Shown here: positions 1-9,113 of the stretch, one piece after another
How positions within the stretch are numbered: position 1 is the stretch's first letter
Layout: each line of letters opens with the position of its first letter
Assembly (NCBI GenBank): GCA_964514655.1
Contig: CAZEQY010000004.1
Span: 116,044-180,043 of the forward strand
From: SZAS-7 sp964514655
GTDB lineage: Bacteria; Chlamydiota; Chlamydiia; Chlamydiales; FEN-1388
Reading direction: 5' to 3'
Length of the DNA stretch: 64,000 bases
Notes under the pieces: generated by a model
Database searches by the model: none
What the model was told of the DNA's origin: nothing
Seen by the model: only the letters and a program-made list of their open reading frames with translations
Made by a program: the position numbers and the translations under genes

Positions 1-33
1 TATTTGCTGCATACTAAAGACGAGATTATCCAT
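1..33 (-). CDS. atpK: V-type ATP synthase subunit K, N-terminal start only
   Basis: An ATG at 33-31 on the minus strand opens a frame (MDNLVFSMQQI) that runs off the window edge. An AGGAG ribosome site lies at 48-44, ten bases upstream. It follows atpI by 13 bp. In chlamydial V-ATPase operons the gene after atpI is atpK, the small proteolipid that forms the membrane rotor ring, so the identity rests mainly on position; the visible residues only fit a short N-terminus before a membrane helix. Truncated by the window, not by mutation. Confidence 0.6.
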   Translation of the reverse strand, partial: MDNLVFSMQQI

Positions 34-46
34 GTTGAGTTAACTC

Positions 47-1954
47 CTATTCTAATGTCATAAGGTGTAAGGGGCGAAAATCTTTGCCACCTCCATAGAA
101 TGAATAACGGTACCATTCTAGGAAATTCAAACGCAAGCCATGTATTGTCCCACCTAATATGGCAATAACCATATTGAGGATGTGGCCAAAACAGACGACA
201 AAGATCGCAAATATAAGGGGCATTCTGCCTGCAAGCATATTCACTGTTTCACTCACAATAAATCCTGCATAGCCAAGGGCATATATACGTAAGTATGAAA
301 GGACATCAGCAAAAAGCTGTATTGCATGCGTCCATTCAAAAAGCCCTGCAATACCATGCAAGATTACCCCTGCAATGGAGGCAAAGACAAGGCCAAAGAG
401 AAGTAGATGCAGCCCAAACTGTGCTGCAATCTCCTTATCAAGTCCAAATACATAGTGTATGATCGATGTGGCATTTAGGTAATAGGGGACATAGAGATAT
501 GCCCCAATGATAAACGCTACCCAGCCAAAGCCTACAGGGTTTTTGCCAAGGTAGCGAATAAGCCCAATGCAGATATGTATTGCTCCAAGTAATAGCGATA
601 GCTCTAAAAGCACGTTGTCGGTGAATTTACTTGCAATAACGTGATGCGAAGAATCTTCATTGCCATGAGCATAGATTACTTCATCCGGAGTTTTTGCTCC
701 TTTTATCTGCGGGTATTTATTGACGTAGTAGTCATAGTCTTCTTTATGCTCAAGCACATAGGCAGCCTTCTTTTTGATAAGATAGGTCATAAGCGAATGC
801 TTGCGTATGAAGCTATCTGGCGACATCTCTATCCCAAAGATAGAGTGGGAGAGCCCTCCCCATAGTATGCAGGCAGTAGCGAGTATGCCGATAAGGCCGA
901 TAAACCGTTTTGTTGGTGGCGTAATTTTCTTTAGCCTAAAGCGCAAAATAAGAGCTGTAGCCAAGAAGATAAGACCGTAGCCAGCATCGTAGACTATCAT
1001 CGAGAAGAAAAGCGCAAAAGCAAAAAGCACCCATAGCGATGGGTCTCTATCTTTTGTTGAGGGCGTATCAAAGATGCGTATGAGATCTTCTCCAACCTTT
1101 GCAGTGCCTGCATTTTGCAGGTAGGTGGGGGGGACATCGTGTTTATCAAAGGCCACTTCTTCTATATACACATGGTAGGCATCTGTGAGCTTCTTTAGCT
1201 CGGTCATCTTTGTGGATGGCACCCATCCTTCTACGATAAAAAGCTGATTTTCAAGCTCAAGGGCGCTTGCTTCTTCAGCAAAAGCAAGGTGCGCCTCGTT
1301 TAAACGCTTGATAAGTGCATGGTGAAGAAGGGCATCATAGCGTGTAAGAGAGCGAAGCTCTTCGTGAATTTTGGCAATAGAGTTGCCTAGCTCTTTTTGT
1401 TGTTTTTTAAGCTCTGAGAGCGGCGTCGTAAAGTAAAACTCCACAAGGTCAGCAAAGACAATAGGCTCATTTTGAATGGCTACAAAATAGTCTACTTCAT
1501 CTTTTTCATTAACTTTGATGAGCGCAGGCTCGAGTGTATCAAGATGCTTATTTGTCTTTGCGGCAAAAAAGCGCACCTTGCGCTTGATCTGATCCTCTAA
1601 AGATCCAAGGCTATCTAGAGAAAACTCTCCAAAAGGCAGTATACGTTCAATTTCTTGGCCAACATCGTGTTGCTTTTGTTCTGAAGTATCAAGCTCTTCT
1701 TTAAGAGCAAGAATTCTGTTTGTTACGCCTTCAGCTTTTTGAAAATCATCGACGTGAACATTAGGCTGGTGCGTGTAGTTTCGCAAGATCTTGATTGCAT
1801 GCAGCATGTTGTCAATATCTTGAGGAAGCTCTAGCTTTTTTTGCCCTTTTGGCTGGATAAATTCTATTATGCCAACGTTTTGCGCAGCCTGAAAAAAGGA
1901 AAGTTTGTCTTTTACCGCTCCCATAAAGAGGAACTTGCGTACATCATAACGCAT
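47..1954 (-). CDS. atpI: V-type ATP synthase subunit I (membrane stator)
   Basis: 635 residues, usual for bacterial/archaeal V-type subunit I (a-subunit homologue). The first half is hydrophilic and rich in predicted coiled coil, as expected for the peripheral stalk arm. From about residue 310 there are repeated hydrophobic segments (for example LWVLFAFALFFSMIVYDAGY) forming the membrane domain that carries the proton or sodium half-channels. The late segment with LSYLRIYALGYAG resembles the conserved membrane region of the family, where an arginine faces the K ring. The start ATG overlaps the end of atpD in ATGCGTTATGA, implying translational coupling. Acts in the inner membrane with atpK. 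Confidence 0.93.
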   Translation of the reverse strand: MRYDVRKFLFMGAVKDKLSFFQAAQNVGIIEFIQPKGQKKLELPQDIDNMLHAIKILRNYTHQPNVHVDDFQKAEGVTNRILALKEELDTSEQKQHDVGQEIERILPFGEFSLDSLGSLEDQIKRKVRFFAAKTNKHLDTLEPALIKVNEKDEVDYFVAIQNEPIVFADLVEFYFTTPLSELKKQQKELGNSIAKIHEELRSLTRYDALLHHALIKRLNEAHLAFAEEASALELENQLFIVEGWVPSTKMTELKKLTDAYHVYIEEVAFDKHDVPPTYLQNAGTAKVGEDLIRIFDTPSTKDRDPSLWVLFAFALFFSMIVYDAGYGLIFLATALILRFRLKKITPPTKRFIGLIGILATACILWGGLSHSIFGIEMSPDSFIRKHSLMTYLIKKKAAYVLEHKEDYDYYVNKYPQIKGAKTPDEVIYAHGNEDSSHHVIASKFTDNVLLELSLLLGAIHICIGLIRYLGKNPVGFGWVAFIIGAYLYVPYYLNATSIIHYVFGLDKEIAAQFGLHLLLFGLVFASIAGVILHGIAGLFEWTHAIQLFADVLSYLRIYALGYAGFIVSETVNMLAGRMPLIFAIFVVCFGHILNMVIAILGGTIHGLRLNFLEWYRYSFYGGGKDFRPLHLMTLE

Positions 1955-2573
1955 GCCCTACTCCAGTGAGCTCTTTATGCTCTAGAATTTTTGTTTTGGC
2001 AACTTTTGCCTGGGAGACCGCTGCAAGCTGCTGATCGCCAAGAAACACCTTAATCTTTTTGATGTTCTTTTCAGCGCGCGGTATAAGTATTTTCTCAAAG
2101 AGGTTAACGCGAATTGTCACCTCGCGAAGTTCTTTTTCGAGTATCTCGAGCTTTTCGGTGACGATGACAAGCTTTGCCTTTGCTTCACTGACGTGGCGAA
2201 GGCCCATGATAGCGCTTTCTAGCCACACGGGTGTCTCAAAGAGGTCGTACGTCATAGGAGCAAACTGAACACTTTCAAAAAAGGGCACTTCAGCACCTGC
2301 GATGTTTTCGTAGCGCTTATTGAGCTTTGTAATCTTTGCAAACTGGCTTACATCGCAAGGAAGAGGCTCTGTAAAGAGCGATGCATACTCCTCTACCGCC
2401 CGTTTTTCCATGTCTACCTGTTCTTCAAGGCTATAGCGCTCTAGGCGGGACTCAGCAACTTCTGCTTGCAAAAGCGCTTTTTTCAGCTGCAAAGTAGGCA
2501 AGTACTTAAACAGCTGGTTAAGCTTGTTTTGCTGAGTGCGAAGCTCATTTTTTGTCATTTTGAGTTCTGCCAT
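1944..2573 (-). CDS. atpD: V-type ATP synthase subunit D (central stalk)
   Basis: 209 residues, the normal size for V-type subunit D, which forms the central rotor shaft inside the A3B3 head. The N-terminus (KMTKNELRTQQNKLNQL) and long amphipathic helices at both ends match the helical-hairpin shape of the family. It lies 6 bp after atpB and overlaps atpI by 11 bp, so the genes are co-transcribed. Nothing is missing from the reading frame. Confidence 0.93.
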   Translation of the reverse strand: MAELKMTKNELRTQQNKLNQLFKYLPTLQLKKALLQAEVAESRLERYSLEEQVDMEKRAVEEYASLFTEPLPCDVSQFAKITKLNKRYENIAGAEVPFFESVQFAPMTYDLFETPVWLESAIMGLRHVSEAKAKLVIVTEKLEILEKELREVTIRVNLFEKILIPRAEKNIKKIKVFLGDQQLAAVSQAKVAKTKILEHKELTGVGHAL

Positions 2574-2579
2574 AGGCTT

Positions 2580-3890
2580 TTAGCTTTGCACCCTTGTGTT
2601 CCAGTACTTGTCAATTAAGCTTTGCTTGATGCCAACTTGATCCGGTTTAAAGCACTCGGCGAGTATTGTCCAGCCCATGTCAAGCTGCTCTTCAAGCGGA
2701 AGGTTCACCTCAAGGTTCATCATCTTCTTCTCAAAGAGGTTTGAGTAGTGAAGCAGCTGTTCGTCCCATTTTGAAAGGCGAAAGCCCATAGAGCGGCGCT
2801 CTTTTGCCTTTTTAGACTCTGCATAGAGGCGAATCATACAATTTGCAAGATCGCCGTGATCATCGCGCGTAACTTTGCCGATCACAAGCTGCTTAAGTCT
2901 CGATAGCGATCCAAATGGGTCTATACGGCCGTTATGAAGGTAAAATTGGCCTTCTGTAATATAGCCTGTATTATCAGGAATTGGGTGTGTGACATCGTCT
3001 CCGGGCATCGTTGTAACGCTTACGATGGTAATAGAGCCGCTAGACTCCATGGAAACTGCCTTTTCATAGCGAGAAGCTAGGTCTGAATAGAGCGATCCCG
3101 GATAGCCTCTATTAGAAGGCACTTGGTCCATGGTAATCGCAATTTCCTTAATAGCATCTGCAAAGGCTGTCATGTCTGTTAAGAGCACGAGCACGTTGAG
3201 ATCCTGCACGGCAAAGCGCTCAGCACAGGCAAGCGCCATATCAGGAACAAGAACGCATTCTACCGCAGGGTCTGTTGCACGGTGAACAAACATCACCGTT
3301 TTGTTCATTGATCCTGCGCGCTCAGCGTTGTCGATAAAGGCTTGATATTCAGCAAAGGTAAGTCCCATACCGCCGATGATAACGACGTCTGCATCTGTCT
3401 GGTTGGCAATACGCATCAAAAGCGCGTTATAGGGCTCTCCAGCAACAGAAAAGATTGGAATTTTCTGCGACATAACAAGGCAGTTGAACATGTCGATCAT
3501 TGGAATGTTTGTTCGCACCATGTTGCGCGGTATGATGCGCTTTACGGGATTAAAGGAGGGTCCACCAATGGCAATAGGGTCACCAACGATGTCGGGGCCA
3601 TTGTCTATAGGCACTCCTGAGCCATTAAATCGTCTTCCTAACAGACTGTCAGCAAATGTTACCTGCATCTGGTGGCGTAAGAACGTTACCTTATCACCTG
3701 TAGAAATGCCGCGCGTGCTTTGAAAGACCTGCAAAGTTACTTTATTGCCTTCGATTCGTAAGACCGAAGCATAGGCAGAGCGGCCATCTCGCATGTCGAT
3801 ACGGGCAAGCTCTCCCAGACCCACATTCTCGGCAATGACAGAAATGAGGTTGCCGCGCATATCTTGAATTTTTTCGTAAGTCGTTCTCAT
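2580..3890 (-). CDS. atpB: V-type ATP synthase subunit B (regulatory)
   Basis: 436 residues, full length for the non-catalytic B subunit, which alternates with A in the hexameric head. The nucleotide-binding core has the family blocks NVLVLLTDMTAFADA and QVPSNRGYPGSLYSDLASRYE, and lacks a classical Walker A, as expected for B. It overlaps atpA in an ATGA junction (start at 3890, atpA stop at 3889-3887), typical of translational coupling. Function: ATP hydrolysis or synthesis coupled to ion movement across the inner membrane. Confidence 0.95.
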   Translation of the reverse strand: MRTTYEKIQDMRGNLISVIAENVGLGELARIDMRDGRSAYASVLRIEGNKVTLQVFQSTRGISTGDKVTFLRHQMQVTFADSLLGRRFNGSGVPIDNGPDIVGDPIAIGGPSFNPVKRIIPRNMVRTNIPMIDMFNCLVMSQKIPIFSVAGEPYNALLMRIANQTDADVVIIGGMGLTFAEYQAFIDNAERAGSMNKTVMFVHRATDPAVECVLVPDMALACAERFAVQDLNVLVLLTDMTAFADAIKEIAITMDQVPSNRGYPGSLYSDLASRYEKAVSMESSGSITIVSVTTMPGDDVTHPIPDNTGYITEGQFYLHNGRIDPFGSLSRLKQLVIGKVTRDDHGDLANCMIRLYAESKKAKERRSMGFRLSKWDEQLLHYSNLFEKKMMNLEVNLPLEEQLDMGWTILAECFKPDQVGIKQSLIDKYWNTRVQS

Positions 3891-5680
3891 AGCACCTTTT
3901 GGATATGAGGTTTAAGCATGTCGTTAATCTCAGCCTGTATCTCGAGGTAGCGAGGCGATTCAAAGGCTGTAAAGTTCATATTCTTGATTTTGTTTTGTAA
4001 AATCAAGAAATAAGAGCGCGCTTCATCGTGACTTGGGAACTGAAAGTCAGTATCAAAAATCTTGCGTATGATTTCGAGAAGGGCTATCTGCCGGCTGATG
4101 GGGCAGTAGGCATCTTCTTTATCAAAGGCATTTTGCTGCAGGTAGCTAAAATCATAGAGCTCTGATTTTAAGAATGCGATCATATCTTTTGTAGAGGTGC
4201 CTTCCTCGCCAACAACTTCCATACGCTTGCGGATTTCATCGCCTTCACGTAGCAGTAGTGCTGCTCGCCTTACGGTAGATGCCCACTCTGGCATATCTTT
4301 AGCAAGCAGTTTTCCAACCGGCTCTAGATACTTTGACCAAGAGATGAGGGGATCTACTGCAGGGTAGCGGCGGGAGTCAGAGCGCTCGCGCGAAAGCCCA
4401 ACAAAGGATCCTACAACAGACAGCGTTGCCTGGGTTACAGGCTCTTCAAAGTTTCCGCCAGCAGGAGATACTGCTCCACATATTGTTAAGGAGCCATATT
4501 TCCCTGTCTTTAAGGATAGAACACCTGCTCGTTCATAAAAGGCTGCAATTCTTGATGCAAGGTATGCAGGAAAGGCCTCTTCGCCGGGAATTTCTTCAAG
4601 GCGGCCGGACATCTCGCGCATCGCCTGCGCCCAGCGGGAAGTTGAGTCTGCAAGTAGCAGCACATCAAGGCCCATCTGGCGGTAGTATTCTGCGATAGTA
4701 GCGCCCATGTATACGGATGATTCTCTTGCTGCTACCGGCATCGACGAGGTGTTACAGATGATGACAGTTCGTTTCATCAACGTCTCGCCAGTATGTGGGT
4801 CGATAAGGTGGGGAAATTCGCGGAGCACTTCCACAACTTCGCCTGCGCGCTCACCGCACGCTACAACCACAACGATATCTACGGATGAGTACTTTGAAAG
4901 GTGGTGCTGCAATACTGTTTTTCCTGCTCCAAAGGGCCCTGGCGTACAAAATGTGCCACCCTTCATCTGCGATAGCTGCGTGTCGATAATGCGAAGGCCG
5001 GTGTCCATCATCTTCATAGGCTTTACGCGCTCGCCCTGGATGAGAGGAATCTTGATGGGCCATTTTTGGAGCATGCTTATTTCGTGCTCAATGCCCTTTT
5101 CATCTTTTACCTTTGCAATTACCTGCTCGATAGGGTAGGAGCCAGGCTGTATCATCCATGTGATTTCATATTTGCCAAACATCGAAAAAGGCATCATCAC
5201 ATTGTGGTGAAAGCGGTTTTCAAGTGTAGTTCCAAGTGTGTCACCGCGCGATACTATGTCTTTTACTTTAGCTGTTGGTACAAAGTCCCAGTGGCGCTTG
5301 CGATCCAATGGTGCCATATAGACGCCGCGGGGAAGAAAGTAGCCAGCAAATTCTGCAACTTCTTCTAGGGGGTTTTGAAGGCCATCAAAGATGCGGCTTA
5401 GTAGGCCTGGTCCAAGTTCAGCTTCCAAAAGCTCGCCGGTAAAGTGTACTGGCGTTTCAAGTTTTACATTTCGAGTATCTTCAAAAACCTGGATCTTAGC
5501 GATGTCACCCGCAATTTCAATAACTTCTGCCTTAAGCTCGCTTCCTTCAAGCAAGACCATGGCAACTTCACCTTGGCGAATATTGCCCTCATAACGGACC
5601 TGCAAGAGGTTTCCAAAGGCAGAAACAGTTTTACCTGTTGCGTGATGTTTTTTCTCTTTTTGTTTTGTCTCTACAGTCAT
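3887..5680 (-). CDS. atpA: V-type ATP synthase subunit A (catalytic)
   Basis: 597 residues, full length for the catalytic A subunit. The Walker A motif GPFGAGKT lies at about residues 248-255. The block GERAGEVVEVLREFP and the substrate block LADSTSRWAQAMREMSGRLEEIPGEE (given here as the LADSTSRW and GRLEEIPGEE ends) are present. An N-terminal beta-barrel and the bulge domain typical of A subunits precede the core. The start overlaps the upstream DUF2764 stop in ATGA. It should carry the three catalytic nucleotide sites of the enzyme. Confidence 0.96.
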   Translation of the reverse strand: MTVETKQKEKKHHATGKTVSAFGNLLQVRYEGNIRQGEVAMVLLEGSELKAEVIEIAGDIAKIQVFEDTRNVKLETPVHFTGELLEAELGPGLLSRIFDGLQNPLEEVAEFAGYFLPRGVYMAPLDRKRHWDFVPTAKVKDIVSRGDTLGTTLENRFHHNVMMPFSMFGKYEITWMIQPGSYPIEQVIAKVKDEKGIEHEISMLQKWPIKIPLIQGERVKPMKMMDTGLRIIDTQLSQMKGGTFCTPGPFGAGKTVLQHHLSKYSSVDIVVVVACGERAGEVVEVLREFPHLIDPHTGETLMKRTVIICNTSSMPVAARESSVYMGATIAEYYRQMGLDVLLLADSTSRWAQAMREMSGRLEEIPGEEAFPAYLASRIAAFYERAGVLSLKTGKYGSLTICGAVSPAGGNFEEPVTQATLSVVGSFVGLSRERSDSRRYPAVDPLISWSKYLEPVGKLLAKDMPEWASTVRRAALLLREGDEIRKRMEVVGEEGTSTKDMIAFLKSELYDFSYLQQNAFDKEDAYCPISRQIALLEIIRKIFDTDFQFPSHDEARSYFLILQNKIKNMNFTAFESPRYLEIQAEINDMLKPHIQKVL

Positions 5681-6453
5681 ACCACTTCCATCATCTCTTC
5701 AACAATTTCTAGTCCTTTCAGCTTGTCAAGCTGAAGCCACTGTTCACAAATTTCAAGCTGGGCTACATAGCCGAGTATGCGTTCTAATGAAAAAAATTCC
5801 CACTCTATAAGCTCTTCGATGTAGTTGAATCGCCACTCTGAAAGCGCTTGGTATAGATCAAGCGGGGCAGATTTTCGTGATTCGTATAATGCTTTTAGTC
5901 CCGTAAAAGGAGCTGGTGCTTCAAAGTGCTTTTCTTTACAGCGCGCTAAAAGTTCTGCAACAAAGGGATCATCCTGATCTTCGTGCCTAAACTCATGTTC
6001 AACAGAGCGTCCAAGATCAAGAGCTCGTATTGCCACAAAAACGAGCCTCCAATGCCACTCAAAGGTGAGGTAGCTTCTTATAAAAGGATTTTGGCTCCCG
6101 CTTTCTGTAGCAAAATAGCGATGAAGAAGCTCAGGGAAATTTTCGATGCGCTCACTTTTTTCGCGATAGTGTTCAAGATAGTCTAGCACATAAGCAGGAA
6201 GGCCCTCTTTAAAGAAAAGCCTGTCTTCAAGCTCATACTGATCAAATTCACCACCTGGCATAAAAGGTGTTTTAAGCCATATCGAGCGTATGTTGTCGAT
6301 ATCGATAAGGCGCTTGAGAACAGAAAAGTACCCTAGGTCTTGTCGGTTTAAGTTTTGCTGCAAGAGAAACTCAAGTTCTTTAGAACCAAGTTCAACAGGC
6401 GATCCAACCTTTAAGGGCGGAAGCAAAGTGGCAAGAAAGTAGTAATTTGCCAT
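5677..6453 (-). CDS. DUF2764 family protein of V-ATPase operons
   Basis: 258 residues from ATG 6453 (MANYYFLATLLPPL), chosen because AGGGG sits seven bases upstream; the frame is open further upstream to 6549 but that part overlaps atpE. A DUF2764-type protein lies between atpE and atpA in chlamydial V-ATPase operons (C. trachomatis CT_309 position), and the position here matches. The sequence is helical with many W, E and L residues and has no signal peptide or membrane span. By position it is likely an assembly factor or a substitute for the missing C/F-type stalk subunit; the exact role is unknown. Confidence 0.8.
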   Translation of the reverse strand: MANYYFLATLLPPLKVGSPVELGSKELEFLLQQNLNRQDLGYFSVLKRLIDIDNIRSIWLKTPFMPGGEFDQYELEDRLFFKEGLPAYVLDYLEHYREKSERIENFPELLHRYFATESGSQNPFIRSYLTFEWHWRLVFVAIRALDLGRSVEHEFRHEDQDDPFVAELLARCKEKHFEAPAPFTGLKALYESRKSAPLDLYQALSEWRFNYIEELIEWEFFSLERILGYVAQLEICEQWLQLDKLKGLEIVEEMMEVV

Positions 6454-6463
6454 GCTTTTGCCC

Positions 6464-7093
6464 CTACTGTGAACCAAAAAATACCTTGCGAAAGTCCTTG
6501 TGGATGAAAGAAGCAACAATTTCTTCCAAGGCTTTCGAGGAGATATCAAGAACCATATTTTTGTCCAAAATCTTTACCTGAACGCCTCCAGGAAGATCTG
6601 ACAGCGTAACGGATTTATTTTTTAGCTGCTTAAGCACATCCTGGCTTAGTTCTGCATTAATGTGATTGGCAGTAAATGCTTTTGGTATCTCTACTGAGAG
6701 CTCGCTTTTAATGCCTTCTTTTTGGATGGCCTTTACAAGGGCTTCAATCAATGTAGAGTAGGTAGAAGCATTTCCGAGCTGCTCCTTGATCCACTTTTCT
6801 AGATTGGGATTAAAAAATGTTTGCTCGACCTTTTGCTTTAAAAGCTCTATAGACTGTTTTGAGGCCTGCTCAAGTGAGGATTGGAAAATCTGTTTTTCTT
6901 CTTCTAGAGATTTTCTTGTTTCTTTAACCATGCGCTCAGCATCGGTGTGGGCGTGATGGAGAATGCGCTCGGCCTCTCTTTTTGCCTGCTCAATAATCTC
7001 TTGAGCCTGCTCCTTAGCGGGATCCAGTGTTTCTGAACGAATTTTGTCGCAAATCACTTGAATGCGAGTATCAGCATTTTCTAGGTCTGGCAT
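6464..7093 (-). CDS. atpE: V-type ATP synthase subunit E (peripheral stalk)
   Basis: 209 residues, the usual length for subunit E. The N-terminal 100 residues are a charged, alanine-rich helix (for example AQEIIEQAKREAERILHHAH), the coiled-coil stator stalk; the C-terminal domain would contact the A3B3 head. GAGGA three bases before the ATG is the ribosome site. It is the first gene of the minus-strand operon; upstream is a 197-bp gap shared with the divergent UPF0158 gene, so the operon promoter should lie there. No clear -35/-10 pair could be fixed. Confidence 0.9.
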   Translation of the reverse strand: MPDLENADTRIQVICDKIRSETLDPAKEQAQEIIEQAKREAERILHHAHTDAERMVKETRKSLEEEKQIFQSSLEQASKQSIELLKQKVEQTFFNPNLEKWIKEQLGNASTYSTLIEALVKAIQKEGIKSELSVEIPKAFTANHINAELSQDVLKQLKNKSVTLSDLPGGVQVKILDKNMVLDISSKALEEIVASFIHKDFRKVFFGSQ

Positions 7094-7170
7094 GGGTCCT
7101 CTTTTTCAGTTATTCGATCAACTTCGCAGTATATCGCGGAGTTCTAGTATTTATCTATATATAAAAAGAA

Positions 7171-7197
7171 GGGACGAAAGGGACATAAGGGACATAA
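7171..7197. repeat. Three 9-bp direct repeats in the divergent atpE / UPF0158 intergenic region
   Basis: GGGACGAAA, GGGACATAA and GGGACATAA follow one another head to tail, and a fourth partial unit starts at 7198. They lie between two divergent starts (7093 minus, 7290 plus), where a regulator could bind in a 9-bp phase. No function is shown. A TATAAT hexamer at 7273-7278 sits just ahead of the UPF0158 start. Confidence 0.5.
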
Positions 7198-7289
7198 GGG
7201 AGATTATAGCCTGACGAAGTGTCGTTTATTTTGTTGCAATCTACATGGGTAGTCACTAACATTATTAGCAATTATAATTAGGTAGACCT

Positions 7290-8513
7290 ATGGCAGTAAA
7301 AAATAAAGTTGTCGCACAAAATCCGCTCATAATGCGTTGTCACCGATTGATGGAGGCATTTGCTAAATCTGATGATGAACGGGATTTTTATGTTGATCGT
7401 CAAGAAGGCTTTTTGTTTTATGTAGATCTCGATAAATCTCAAGAAGAGCTTGATGAACTTGAAAAAGAGCTACTCAATAACGCTGATCGCTACTGCATGA
7501 TCCCGAAACTTACTTTTTATGAAGTAAAAAAGGTCATGGAGGGTTTTGTAAACGAAAAAGTATATGATATCGATACCAAAGAAAAATTGCTGGATATCAT
7601 TGGGTCAAAAGAGGCTCGAGAGAACTTTTTGGAGTTTATCTACGACCATCACACTGAGCTTGAAAAGTGGCAGCTTTATTACCAAGAGCGCTTTAGAGTG
7701 CGTATAATAGAGTGGCTACGCAATAACGAGTTTGACTTCGTATTTGAAGAAGACCTTGAAGTGACAAAGTCAATATGCGAAAAGTTAAAGCTCAATCTTT
7801 TTATCCCAAAGGTTTCTAAGGACTTGCTCGTTGCAAGAAAAAGTCTTGTAGCAAAGGCTAAAACCTACTACTCAAATGAAGCATTAAACCCACGTCCAAA
7901 GCGAGGAAGACCTCCTAAGCAAGTGGCAAAAGTAGAAACAGAGCCACAATTTTCTGCTGACATTTACACCTCGATTCCAAAGTCTATAAAGCCATTTGTC
8001 TTTGCGCCAGACTATCAGGGCTCATCGGCAATATTTACCTTCTCAGGTAAGTTTGCATCAGAAGCTGATCTTTTAGCCCATCGCAAGCAGCAGATCACTG
8101 GAGCTGTAAACTTTGACATGCAAAACCTTAACCAAAAGCTAGCTGCTCTACGTACACTTTCTAACACGTGGAACTTGGACAAAAAAGAGAGTGCTGAGCA
8201 AGAGCCGGCCCCTGTCTTATATAGCGAACCTGAAGTGGAAGAAGAGCTTGAATTTAGCCTTGAAAAGCCTTTGAATGGCAAAAAGCAAAAACCTGTAAAA
8301 AAGGCAAAAGTTGTAGAAGCTCCTCCAGTAAAGCCAAAAAAGGTAAAGCCAGTTGTAGCTAAGAAAAAAGCACCAGTAGCTAAAAAGCCTCAGCCAAAGG
8401 CACGGTTACGGCCACTTCCTAAAAAGGTAAAGCCTGCACCAAAGGCAAAAGCTGTAGCTCCAAAGGCAAAGGCTACACAATTTAGAAAACTTCGCCGCGC
8501 AAAAAAGAAATAG
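7290..8513 (+). CDS. UPF0158 family protein with AT-hook and histone-H1-like tail
   Basis: 407 residues. About residues 15-180 match the UPF0158 family (chlamydial CT_429 type), with the acidic helical block DLDKSQEELDELEKELL; its function is unknown. At residues 202-210 there is an AT-hook (PRPKRGRPPK), which binds the minor groove of AT-rich DNA. From about residue 330 to the end the protein is almost only K, P, A, V and R, like the tails of chlamydial Hc1/Hc2 and eukaryotic H1. The combination suggests a nucleoid-associated role (inference). ATG at 7290 is the first in frame. Confidence 0.8.
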   Translation: MAVKNKVVAQNPLIMRCHRLMEAFAKSDDERDFYVDRQEGFLFYVDLDKSQEELDELEKELLNNADRYCMIPKLTFYEVKKVMEGFVNEKVYDIDTKEKLLDIIGSKEARENFLEFIYDHHTELEKWQLYYQERFRVRIIEWLRNNEFDFVFEEDLEVTKSICEKLKLNLFIPKVSKDLLVARKSLVAKAKTYYSNEALNPRPKRGRPPKQVAKVETEPQFSADIYTSIPKSIKPFVFAPDYQGSSAIFTFSGKFASEADLLAHRKQQITGAVNFDMQNLNQKLAALRTLSNTWNLDKKESAEQEPAPVLYSEPEVEEELEFSLEKPLNGKKQKPVKKAKVVEAPPVKPKKVKPVVAKKKAPVAKKPQPKARLRPLPKKVKPAPKAKAVAPKAKATQFRKLRRAKKK

Positions 8514-8520
8514 GAGATAT

Positions 8521-9108
8521 ATGACATACCAACCCAAAATTTTGGCCTTTGCAGGTAGCTTACGAAAAGATTCCTACAACAAAAAGCTTGTAAAGATTGC
8601 CATGCAAGGAGCTGAAGAAGCGGGTGCTAAGGTTACGTATATCGACCTAAAAGACTATCCTCTACCAATTTATGATCAGGATATCGAAGATAGCCAGGGC
8701 CTTCCTGAAAATGCGCTCAAGCTAAAAGAGCTCATGCTAAGTCACGATGGATTTTTGATTTCTTGCCCAGAGTATAATAGCTCTATGCCTGCAGTATTTA
8801 AGAATGTGATCGACTGGACATCAAGACAAGCAAAGCCTGATGAAGTGTATCTATGCTGCTTTATCGAAAAAGGAGTAGGCCTTTTGAGTGCATCGCCCGG
8901 CGGCTTAGGAGGGCTTAGAGGCCTTGTGCACGTACGTGCATTATTTGGCAATATCTTCAGCCACGTTCTGCCTTATCAAAAAAGCGTCTCTCAAGCCTTT
9001 CAGGCCTTTGACGATGCGGGCAATTTAAAAGATCCTAAGGCCCAAGAAGATGCCAAAAAAGTCGGTCGCGAACTTGCTCTATTTCTCAAAAAACACAAAA
9101 GTGTTTAG
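8521..9108 (+). CDS. NADPH-dependent FMN reductase family protein
   Basis: 195 residues with a flavodoxin-like fold. The N-terminal phosphate-binding loop region is AGSLRKDSYNKKLV (residues about 11-24), and the middle carries CPEYNSSMPAVFKNVIDW, the flavin-contact signature of the NADPH-dependent FMN reductase family (PF03358). AGGAG lies six bases before the ATG, and the gene starts 7 bp after the UPF0158 stop, so the two are probably one transcript. It should transfer electrons from NAD(P)H to FMN, quinones or azo compounds; the substrate cannot be told. It ends tail-to-tail with the next gene, only 5 bp apart. Confidence 0.88.
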   Translation: MTYQPKILAFAGSLRKDSYNKKLVKIAMQGAEEAGAKVTYIDLKDYPLPIYDQDIEDSQGLPENALKLKELMLSHDGFLISCPEYNSSMPAVFKNVIDWTSRQAKPDEVYLCCFIEKGVGLLSASPGGLGGLRGLVHVRALFGNIFSHVLPYQKSVSQAFQAFDDAGNLKDPKAQEDAKKVGRELALFLKKHKSV

Positions 9109-9113
9109 AGAGT

